A stretch of DNA of 64,000 bases. Source: Ectobius pallidus. Taxonomy: Eukaryota > Arthropoda > Insecta > Blattodea > Ectobiidae. The stretch is from assembly GCA_964059195.1 (NCBI GenBank), contig CAXKWD010000010.1:1556001-1620000 (forward strand), written 5' to 3'. Below the pieces are notes generated by a model that worked only from the letters and a program-made list of their open reading frames with translations, searched no databases and was not told the origin of the DNA. The position numbers were made by a program, and so were the translations under genes. Of this stretch, positions 36,771 to 46,234 are shown piece by piece (the first letter of the stretch is position 1; each line of letters opens with the position of its first letter).

Positions 36771-36889
36771 TATATGAAATTTGCTTAACAATCATATGGC
36801 AGCTTTCTTAAATATTTCCTTCTTTAATAGAGTTAATTTTTCTCATATAACCCAATGCCCGAAAGGAAATCTTTGGAACACTCACTTTC

Positions 36890-37130
36890 AGCCAAGACAC
36901 TGTTCAAGGGTTTCCTAGCATGTGATCGGCACGGGGCTGGCCGTCTCCCTAAGGTAACACAAACATGTAGAGACAATGGACAGGAAACGTTCGCGATAGG
37001 TATCAATATAAGTACAATTCGACATTCACCTCAGCGAATGAGAATAACCCGCATTCAGATAGGCTTGCCAAGGGACTCCAACCCGCGATTTCCTGAAACG
37101 TTATCGCGTAGCCATTACACTCGGTCTTAC
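36890..37130 (-). repeat. tRNA-derived SINE, family 3, copy
   Basis: On the minus strand a head ending GAAATCGCGGGTTGGAGTCC is followed by a body with TATCGCGAACGTTTCCTGTC and a CTACATGTTTGTGTTAC tail region, collinear with 26862-27020. Confidence 0.65.
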
Positions 37131-38394
37131 GGCATCTGTAATGTATGCAAAACATAAATGGCTTCGGTGGCCCGAGTTGACAGTAAAAGCTTCTAGGCTT
37201 TCAGGAATAGATTGTTCCATAACTTAAAGTATCGACTCAAGTCTCCATTGCATCCATTGTTAGCGTTTTTAAAAGGGTAAACATATTTTACTTTACTCCT
37301 AGTACAACATTAAAGGTAAATAGTTCGGTATACTGGTAGTAATAAATAATAATCCATGGATAACTGCCATTTATATTTGTTTAGAAAATTTTTAGTTTTG
37401 TAAGGACGATTTTAACCCTTAAATGCATAATGATTCCTATAGGATACAACAGTTGCCTAAAATTTGTAATAGAATAACGAAAAATAACTCTAAAGAAAAT
37501 TTAAAATGCATGTGAAATTAACAGAATAGAATACATGAAATAAGGAACAAACCAGGGTATATAGCCTACAAGGTATGCGGCTTTAATTGATATTACTCCA
37601 TCCTTTTGACTAATAATGCAATTCGATTGTGAAATAGCTTTAATTGATCTGTACAGCTACAGCATTGCTGTTTTTGTAATACAGTTAACCATTATTTATT
37701 TTGAAGGCACCATCAAAACTTTCTTAACGGATGAAGTTTCCTTAGCGAGTTCAGAAGAAGAAAATGTTTCAAATTAAAGAGCGTTCGTTTACAAGTTAAA
37801 AACTAAGTTGTATGGAGGCTTTTTGAAAATGTAGGATAAGTTTGTAAATATCATAAAGCATCAGATTTTCCACGGGTACGCACACATAGAAACGCATATA
37901 TACAGGCCACTTACATTCTTGTTGAATTAAGATTCTATGCATTTTCATTATCTAAAGATCAGACATTAGCCATATAGTTAATTGTCTTAAAACATACAAG
38001 TCTAAAGTTTGAAAAATAGATTTTTGTATTTTCCCCGAGCACATTCTCGTATAGCCTAATTAATTTGTATTAATAAAGTAGTTTATTGAAGACAAGAATA
38101 ATTCTAACTTATATGAACGAAGTTGAATTCACTTATTGTTTAACACACTGTTTAACGACCATTTGTAGCGTTGCATCCCGGTGTTGTAACAACGCGAATC
38201 ACGGCTTAATAACTGAGGGTTGCATCTGATGTGCATCTTATTTGATATACAGTACTGTGTCGCTTATTAGTGATCGGAGTTCTCGATTGCAAAAGACTGG
38301 AATTATTCTATTCTTGAAAGTTCTCAAGACATCAAGAATCGTATATAAAGTATTCGGATAACCATTCGAATTATTTAATGGTAAGAGAAATTTG
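37131..38394. other. Unassigned AT-rich sequence
   Basis: I see no gene, repeat copy or regulatory structure here. Confidence 0.45.
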
Positions 38395-38406
38395 AAGTGA
38401 GGACAT

Positions 38407-39008
38407 TGAATTGAATTGAATAAGTGCCCTTTAGGCGGGAGGCGGGGTGGGAACGCCCCTAAGCACCGAAGCCGCAGGCTTATTGTACCTACCTCCGGGA
38501 TGGAATGAGTTGCGTGCCCATAGACCGCCCAGGACTGCAGATCCCCCCGCAGGCCCCCACGGAGCTCCCCTACATCCAGCAAGCCTTCTTACCATGCCAC
38601 GTATGCGCCACCCCCTTCGGTCCCTCCAACCGGAGCCCCGACAGGTCCGCGACACACGCCACCCCCTTCGGTCCCTCCAACCGGAGCCCCGACAGGTCCG
38701 CGACACACACCACCAACAACCTCTTGACCACAAGCAGCGGGGAGGACGGGAGAGGCCCCCAAAGGGCGCTGACTGCCAAAGCAGGCCCGATACCGGAAGT
38801 GGAAACGGGATGATGATGAAAAGGGGGAAAGGTGAGATGAAGTGGAGAGTGTTGGTGGAATGAGAGGGGGAAACGGGAGAACCCCGAGAAAAACCCCCAA
38901 GGCACGGCTTCGTCCACCACGAATGACACACCCGCCGGCCCCGAGATTTGAACTCAGGACCGCTAGCATGCCAGGCTCACGCGCTACAGCATGAGCCACC
39001 GCGCCGGC
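38407..39008 (-). repeat. Long tRNA-derived SINE, family 5 (602 bp)
   Basis: Flanked by a perfect 12-bp target duplication AAGTGAGGACAT (38395-38406 and 39009-39020). On the minus strand it begins with a tRNA-like head GCCGGCGCGGTGGCTCATGC containing a GAGTTCAAATCTCG box B, and ends in a TTCAA pentanucleotide tail (38407-38421). It is strikingly GC-rich against its surroundings and contains a ~53-bp direct duplication (about 38610-38715). Long open frames on both strands follow from base composition, and none has a known motif. Confidence 0.88.
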
Positions 39009-39020
39009 AAGTGAGGACAT

Positions 39021-39463
39021 GCTCTCGAGTTATTGCTCAGTCGTATCACTTCGGTTAACTTCGTTAATGCGGTATAAGTTTTCTAGACCAAAAGAGGCAT
39101 ATATATGAACGAACAGCTACCATGCACAGTAGAAGAAACAGCGTCTTATGGATCGTTACTCTGTGAACGCATGCAGTAGAATGACATTAACACAATATCT
39201 GACAGCACTGCATCAAACTAATTTCTATTGATTTGTGGTTCCCTGTATGGGTGAGTCAGTCTTTAGTAGTTCTAGGATACCGTCTCGAGTTCTCACATCT
39301 TGCATCGCGAGTTCTCGGATCCTTGCATTCATCCGAAAAGTTTTTCAATCGAATAATCATTCAATTCTTTATATTACTTGAGGACAGATTACTCGATTCT
39401 TAGAATCTCTCGATTCTGCCCATCGCTATTCACTTTGACATTGTAGCAGAGTGAATGGGAAGA
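39021..39463. other. Unassigned sequence
   Basis: Nothing recognised. Confidence 0.45.
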
Positions 39464-39464
39464 C

Positions 39465-40037
39465 AAAGGGGCGTCGCCAGGAATTTTATTAAGGTGGCAA
39501 ACTCAACATAATTCCAACCACAATGATTCTTATTTATTAGGCTAAATTAAACAGTAATCTATAATAATAAGAATTAATTTACTATCGTGAACATCTAGTG
39601 GTATTACGACAATAATCTAAATAACTGTACTGTGAGCTAATTCCTCATTTTAAGTTAAACCACGGACAAGTGATGCGAATGACAGAATATTTTACTATGA
39701 CCGACTGAAAATCCATTTCGGACTTCAGTTTCAAATGATTAGACTAAATAGATTATTATTCCTATAGTGTCTTTCCCGGCTCCTAGCTATGAAACCCAGC
39801 TGAATTCGACTAGAGTTGAAAGTTCTTAAGATAATAGATTACGTTGTTTTGAGCAAAGATCTTGGTAACGGATTACTATAAATACACTGAGACAATTATA
39901 GTCATACTAAGTTCATATTTGTTAAACTCATTATAAAATATTTATATTTTTTATTTTATTTTGCATGCATATTTAATTTTGCATTTTGCATATTCCAAGG
40001 GGCATTTCCCCTTACCCCTCCATGCCGACGCCCATGG
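39465..40037. repeat. Possible MITE with GGGGCGTCG ends
   Basis: AGGGGCGTCGCC near 39466 and its diverged complement GCCGACGCCC near 40025 could be terminal inverted repeats of a small hAT-like element. The target duplication is not convincing. Confidence 0.3.
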
Positions 40038-40274
40038 GTTCAAAGTGAATCGCGTCGTTAAAACAGAAATCCCATTACGAATAGGACACATATTAATATA
40101 AACTTCTGCATAAAAAAGAAGCTACATACAAAACCCGTGAATAACCCGTTGCATGTATGCCAGTAGTAAGACGCTGCGTTGAGTGAGGTTGTTCAAACAG
40201 TGGTCCGCAACCCAAGGGCCACGGATGGCTCGCGACACCATTTGATCAGAGACATCTTGCGTACGTACGCGCCT

Positions 40275-40690
40275 GCAGTTATGACCTTATGCCAAGACGT
40301 ATGGATAAGCACTCTTATGCAACGCCTTTAACCTAATGTTGTTACGCTATTTTAGGATATGCACCCTTATCCTGTTGAACTTACGTCGCTATGTCCAGGA
40401 TATGTGATCTTATATGCATGGGGGTTAACCTAAAGCTGAAACACTCTTACGCAAGGGCTTTAAACTAATATTGTTAAACCCTTACGCCCTGTACGCTACC
40501 CCTCTCTTACGCAAGGTTTTTATTTTTGTCAATTTTGTTATACCTTTAGGCCTTGGGCACCACCCACTCTTACGCAACTTTTTTTTTTTTACCAATATTG
40601 TTACGGTCTTACGCCTTGGACGCGATACAGTCTTACGCAAGGTTGTTTTTTTACCATCTTGTTATGCCTTTATGGCAAGGACATAAATGA
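40275..40690. repeat. Subterminal minisatellite, left arm
   Basis: About seven ~60-65 bp units with CTTACGCAAGG, a T-rich run, TTGTTA and CGCCTTGGACG-like words. The same units occur inverted at 55100-55440. Short open frames here are repeat-derived. Confidence 0.8.
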
Positions 40691-40739
40691 TTTTCTTATG
40701 CATGTTGATTTTATATTTATTAAATAAAACTTAATGCTG

Positions 40740-41330
40740 TAACGTACTATAGACAAGAATGTTTGAAAATGTAGCCTACCCCTAAGCCTTATACCATAGG
40801 AATGTCTGGAAATGAAAAATGTTGAGCACAGGAATGTTTGTATAAGTATTTTTTACTCAATGGTTTGTTAAAGTTAGGCCTTTAACGCAAGAACGGGAGG
40901 ACAATATGATTATGTACTGTGACCTCATCTCAGTGTATATTATTGGATATTTTATATTTATTTGTTATTTAAATAAAAACAGGTCTTTTGGGATGGAGGA
41001 CGCATACAAGACATGAAGTGAATCATATGGTTAATAGCCGCAACTCTCTCTCTCTCTCTCCCTCAAGCGATTTCGTTAGACCTTGACTACTTTTCACAAG
41101 GTTGCAAGAGATTCACAACAATTGCAGGAATTTGTTGTTACTACAGTGTTTAGAAAAAACATTGGTGTGGTAATAGTTCATTTATTTTCGTTAACATTAT
41201 ATTATTTCTCTGTCAACGATAAATTGTATTCACATGTCAACGATATCCAATTTTAAAACCACTCACATATTTTTCACTAATAAAATTGTGCTAATATTTT
41301 ACTACTATCATTCAGAAAAATATTTTAAGT
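40740..41330. other. Left-arm segment without counterpart on the right
   Basis: An AT-rich stretch including a (CT)n run near 41046. It is not matched in the right arm, so the arms have diverged by insertion or deletion. No gene. Confidence 0.5.
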
Positions 41331-41703
41331 TCGAGCTGCATATGTACTTAGCTTTTAGTTGTTTTATCAGTGATAAAGTTATGTACTGTTAACTTTTGTC
41401 CTGTGATTACATGTTTGAAAAAAGGAGGAGAGGCAGTAGGAAAGGTTTCTATGAATCAGTTTTGAATTGACCATGTAATATTGATTTTTAAAAGAAAATA
41501 TAGAAAGTTTATATAAAAACCTCATCACACTAAACAGAGAATACTTCATCATAATGTCTGTAAATATTACGATGACTAGAACAAGCTATGTCCTATTAAG
41601 AATATATATATATATATGAAGACATATATTGTCAATACCCAATGTCTTAAACATACGCACATCATAATGTCTGTAAATATCACGATGGCTGGAACAAGTT
41701 ATA

Positions 41704-42985
41704 GGGTAAGGTGGTACATTTTCGAACATGGTACAATTCTGAACGGACTAAGATTTTTATCCATTTTGGGGTTTCAAATGTTAGCCAACCTCTTTTTAAA
41801 AATATAGCGTCCATACTGATTGTTTTGTTGATCTGTATCCGCGAGAATGATGTTCCGAGTTGTCTCATTCGGCCATAAAAAATTATTTTCCAACCGAAGG
41901 TAAGAACGCCATGCTTGAAAAATGGCACGTTATAAAATTGCTTATAATTCCACGTTGTGAAACTGGAATATATTTTTGAGGACCAATTTTTAACTCATAC
42001 CAACAAATAGCGTAGTCTTTAATACGTAAGTCATTGGCACAACAATGGGCATTCGTGAGCGGAATTTCAACAATGTAGTAATTTACAAAAACTAGCTCGA
42101 GGTACAAATTCGAACAAATTTTAGGTACTATTTCGAACAGTACTTTAACCCGCGATTGCTTGCTTAAGACTTGCATGGAAAAGCTGTTTTGCTGTCACAG
42201 CATTCTGCATGTTTATTATTATTAACTGTGCAAGTCAAATATAAAAGGGGGGTATTCATATATCTCTCAACAGTGGTATTATTTCAACGAAGAGTTATAA
42301 ACTAAGACTTCCTGTGTAATGTTATTTCATCTCAGCATTTATGCAATACACTTAATAGCATGCAGCTGTTAAGTATTTTTATTATTGCTCTTGAAGTTAT
42401 AACAGACCGTCTTAATGGTCTAGTGGTTCCTGACTACGGACCCTCAAGTCTGGGTTCGATCACCGGTACCTCCTCGGATTTTTCTGAGGTAGGGTGATCT
42501 GGAACGGGGTGCATTCAGCCTCTTGACACCAACAAAAGAGCTAATTCATAAAGAAGTAGCGGCTCCGGTTCAGTAAGCCATCAATAACTGTCGTAGGAGT
42601 CGGTATGCTGACCACATGCCCCAATCCGGCCATCTGCCTATTTAAAACGTGACACATCATTTTTACGCTCATATTACTGATAAATAATAATAACAGAAAA
42701 TAATATTTGGAAGAAAGCACTTTGTTCGTTGAAAATGCCACTGTTCGAAATAGTACCCACTGGTGTTTAGAATTGTACCTACTGCGGTACATTTTCGAAC
42801 GATATTCTGGAAATGAAAGATCGATTGTCATGACCAATATTGCAGCTGTATGACTTTGATATTTTTGTGAAGGGTCAACTACATTGCCAACTTTGTGAAT
42901 ACAATACAGTTGAACTTGTCTTATGTTTATTGTGTTCATAAAATAAGAATATTTGTTAAGTGTTCGAAAATGTACCACCTTACCC
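41704..42985. mobile_element. pogo-like MITE nested in the left arm (1,282 bp)
   Basis: The ends GGGTAAGGTGGTACATTTTC-gaac are perfectly inverted, flanked by TA (41702-41703 and 42986-42987). The right arm of the host element lacks it, so the empty site is visible (near 53875). Words such as GGTACATTTTCGAAC and GTACTATTTCGAAC recur subterminally (about 42100-42145 and 42730-42800). No transposase is recognised. A SINE has inserted inside it. Confidence 0.85.
42408..42655 (+). repeat. tRNA-derived SINE, family 2, copy nested in MITE
   Basis: Head CCGTCTTAATGGTCTAGTGG and GGGTTCGATCACCGG (box B), then TTTTTCTGAGGTAGGG, CTGGAACGGGGTGCATTCAG and GCTGACCACATGCCCCAATC, collinear with 61414-61712. 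Confidence 0.85.
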
Positions 42986-43657
42986 TATCCTATTAAACAC
43001 ACGCACATCATAATGTCTGTAAATATCACGATGGCTGGATCAAGGTATGTCCAAATCTATGACACCCTCTTCTTAAATAATAGCAATGCAGGAGCAAGTC
43101 TTGTTTGTTCTTCAATGTTTCAAATCTTCGCTTTCTGAAAATAGTAAACAAAACACCCTTTAGAGATTTATTGTTGCAAAGAGATATTTATTTCCGATCC
43201 CCCTTCTGCGTTATACTTACACCCTGTTTCCTCCTTTGGAAAGTAGGGATGAGTTCTCAAGTCTTTGAAAATAACTATCAGCGCTTTTTCTGACACATAA
43301 TATATTGTCCATATACATCGTTCTTCTGCTCCATAGTAGGCGCTTGCACATCGTTCTGGGATGGAAGTTGAATCTGTGACACCTCTTCTTAAACAAGTTC
43401 AATGCAGGAACAAGTCTTTTCACACTCTTGTACTGCAATACTCAACTTTCTGCGTTCTGAAAAAAGAACACACATTATATGTGTAATTTTGCAGCACGGT
43501 GTTTTAATTATCTCGAGACGAAGAAAAAAAAAACTAATAGTTCCTTCTCAAATCAGAAGAAAAACTGCCATTGCAGCGATTTACATTATGTTTCAAAAGA
43601 TAAAATCCTGCAATTACTCACTCTTCATCGGAAATCATCTCTGGACCCTGTCTCTTT

Positions 43658-43715
43658 AGAGCATTGGCACAGATAGCCCAAGGTCCTGGGTTCAAATCCC
43701 AGTATCGGAGGAATT
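43658..43715 (+). repeat. 58-bp tRNA-half insertion with 10-bp target duplication
   Basis: Flanked by CTGTCTCTTT on both sides (43648-43657 and 43716-43725). The right arm of the host element keeps a single copy (53146-53155, inverted). The insert has a D-arm-like TAGAGCATTGG, a T-arm GGTCCTGGGTTCAAATCCCA-g and an acceptor-like 3' part, but no anticodon stem. It appears to be a retroposed, internally deleted tRNA or very short SINE. Confidence 0.8.
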
Positions 43716-44488
43716 CTGTCTCTTTCATGTTTATTCTTTGATCTCTCTCTCATTACTAACGAAACCTTGTACGTTTCATAGATTGTCGACACTGGATCAT
43801 GGAAAAGAAATGATTTAATTAGTCTGTCGAAAACTGGTATTAAAGGCTAACTCTGATGTATTTAGTACTTACAAGTTTCATTCTCTTGCTATCTCTTCTC
43901 GTTTAGGTCCAGGTGTCACAACCTGACCCGTGCTGTACTGCCCACGTTATTGTTGAAGACTTTACAGGAAGAAATTTTGACAGTCATATTATATAAATTT
44001 GAATGTGTAGCGCGAACGTGGAGGATAGCATTGCTGAAGCGAGAAACAAGTATGGTCATAGGTGTTGTGGTCTTAAAAGTTGACATTGCTTAGGCGTCTG
44101 ACTAAAGACTTCTGTAATAAATATATCACCCTATGAGGAATAGAGCTATGAAATCACGGGAAAATAACTCACCGTGAGTAGAGGAACCCCTCCTACTAAA
44201 AGACGGGAAAATAACTCACCGTGTTTTAGGAAGGGAATTAATCCTCTTTTACATCATTATTATTTTCTAGGACTTACAACCTGAATGTGTAAGAAAAGCG
44301 GGGGTACAGACAAGGATATTACCTAGTGGTCCCTCTGCCGCACAGAAAAATAAAATGGTGACAAGAATCATCGCCGTTTTACTTTCCACATTATCAGCTC
44401 TCTTATTCCCTCTATAGAGGTGGACTTACAGATGAATAAAAAAAAAAAAAATGGCAATCATCTCTGATCAGACATTGTGACAGATGTT

Positions 44489-44997
44489 TTATTCGTTTCC
44501 AAAGGGGAGAGAGTCGTAGCCACCCGGTACTCTGCGTCGTTTCCTAAAACAGAGTCGGTACGTTTTCTCCTCTGGTTCAGACACAACCGTGGCAACTGCT
44601 CTCCTCTTAATTTTTTTTCTCGGTTCTTACCGTGACAGTGTCTGAGGGGTTGTCCTTTAAAATCATGGATTTGATGGTGTTAAAATTCACTTTTTTCAAA
44701 GCTGAATAATTTAATGTGATACCCCGATCTTTGCAAACTGTTTCCGAAGTGTTTTTACTTGGAATTTCTACTCTGTATCCATAATTTTTAGGACCACCAC
44801 TCACAAATTCGGAGATGAAACTATCCTTTCCATAAGCGATCAGCTCGTTAGTCATCTGACCGAGATTGTCACTCAGGGGCACAGGGTCTTACTTTTCCCT
44901 CTGTGTGTATACCACACTATCGGTGTCACAATAAAGAGCTCGCGTACCCAAATCGTTTAGATAGGTGTACAGTTTCAGACGAGCACCTGTTGTGACA
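44489..44997 (-). pseudogene. Truncated copy of the polB 3' end in the left arm
   Basis: The inverted-repeat counterpart of the last ~505 bp of polB. It spans motif C (YCDTDS) to the stop. It contains an in-frame TAA just after the EK that follows motif C, and an extra A in the poly-A run (eight instead of seven) that shifts the C-terminal frame. The remaining 91-codon open stretch (44607-44882) differs from the intact gene at only a few residues. It lacks the exonuclease domain and motifs A and B and cannot be functional alone. Confidence 0.92.
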
Positions 44998-45002
44998 TCC
45001 TA

Positions 45003-45555
45003 TTTGTCATTCATAATAACCTATTATGTTATAATATTCCTTAAAAGAATGTTTTCAAATAAGATTTTTATGCCTAGTCGACACAAATGGCCTAATTCTG
45101 TAAAATGAATACATAGGCCTATACGTCATGCATAACAGCCTCATTTGTTTTAGTATTCTTTAAAATACTGTCTTCAAAATAAGTTATCTTGATAAACTCG
45201 ACACAAAAGGCCTATTTTTTGTAAAACAATTATGTAGGCCTATTTGTCATGCCTAACAGCCTATTATGTTATAATATTCCTTTAGATAATGTCTACAAAT
45301 AAGATTTTTATGCCGAGTCGACACAAATGGCCTAATTCTGTAAAATTAATACTTAGGCCTATATGTTATGCCTAACAGCCTATTATGTTTTAGTATTCTT
45401 TAAAATACTGTCTTCAAAATAACTTTTCTAGATAAAGTCGACACAAAAGGCCTAACGTTTGTAAAACTATTATGTAGGCCTATTTGTCATGCATAACAGC
45501 CTATTATGTTATAATATTCCTTAAAAGAATGTCTACAAATAAGATTTTTATGCTT
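45003..45555. repeat. ~119-bp tandem array rich in TAGGCCTA
   Basis: About five units that alternate between two variants (dimer near 240 bp). Each has CATGCMTAACAGCCTATTATG, a TTATAATATTCCTT or TTTAGTATTCTTTA block, and CGACACAAAAGGCCTA. It lies just inside the left terminal repeat and upstream of the putative promoter. Confidence 0.88.
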
Positions 45556-45938
45556 CAATACATTGCACGTTGCACAATACTCGCTGTACCTGTTGTTTAT
45601 TCTGGGATAGGTCGGTGAAAGTTTTCCAGTAATAGACATCCGGATAGTTATATTTCGCAGTCCCCCGATGCCGTTCGTCTTATAATATAATTGAAAGTTA
45701 TGTTAGATCTGTTCTATTATCGAAAAGAAAGTACCGTTACTAAACCGGATACATAAATAAGAAATTTTAAACATTGAATGACTAATGTCTGTGTTATTCA
45801 CCAATATGTCGAAGTTATTATAGAACATAACGGACTTATAAACAGGATGTTGGAAACAAATTTAACACACGGAATAATTGAAAATAGTTACATCCGTAAG
45901 CCTTTCATAATTCTGTAACCTGCGGCAAGTTCCTTTCG
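45556..45938. other. Spacer upstream of the polB promoter
   Basis: AT-rich unique sequence with no open frame of note. It may hold upstream promoter elements, none of which I can name. Confidence 0.4.
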
Positions 45939-45939
45939 G

Positions 45940-45947
45940 TATAAAAG
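45940..45947 (+). promoter_or_regulatory. TATA box, putative polB promoter
   Basis: TATAAAAG in a GC-richer local context. It is the only strong TATA element between the left terminal repeat and the polymerase, on the coding strand, with a possible start site about 30 bp downstream near 45970. Confidence 0.5.
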
Positions 45948-45964
45948 ACAAGCGTTTTCGGCAA

Positions 45965-46039
45965 ATGTTCTCATTAATTCATCTGTGGGTGCAAGTGTTC
46001 CGACTCTTCTTCCTAGATGTCAACAACAATTTCAAAAAG
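45965..46039 (+). other. Candidate 5' exon of polB with splice donor
   Basis: An AAAAAG|GTATGT donor at 46039/46040 lies 90-100 bp downstream of the TATA box. The polB frame downstream has no ATG at its 5' end, so a spliced 5' exon is expected. Joining 46039 to the CAG acceptor at 49065-49067 keeps the polB frame, but that exon frame has no ATG back to a stop at 45916. The ATG at 46017 fits instead if the acceptor is the AAG at 49078-49080; the ATG at 45965 gives a stop at the CAG junction. The model is therefore open. Confidence 0.4.
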
Positions 46040-46234
46040 GTATGTTTCTTTAATTTAACATTGTATTATTTAAATGTTTCTCTTCTTTTTCATATATAAA
46101 ATAAAATGAATGTGTTACTTATCAGATACAGGTTTTTCAACATTTGAAGTATTATATCATCAAGGTCTTTATACAAAATCACTATTTTCACCAATTAAAC
46201 TGTAGCTAATCTTTCATAACGTCTTGATCAGATA
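46040..46234. other. Start of putative intron
   Basis: AT-rich unique sequence between the donor and the 195-bp array. Confidence 0.4.

Larger units (their letters stand above)
40162..44997 (+). repeat. Left inverted terminal repeat, with later insertions
   Basis: Pairs with 51883-55553. It runs from the outer terminus, through a TTACGC-rich minisatellite, to an inner end inside a copy of the polB 3' region. It is longer than the right arm because it holds a 1,282-bp MITE (41704-42985), a 58-bp insertion (43658-43715) and an unmatched segment at about 40740-41330. Confidence 0.85.

Noticed and set aside
38431..39020. Several long overlapping frames on both strands
   Set aside because: The region is a GC-rich SINE with a target duplication. 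Low stop-codon frequency explains the frames.
44607..44882. A second small gene on the minus strand
   Set aside because: It is the mirror copy of the polB 3' end with an upstream stop and a downstream frameshift.
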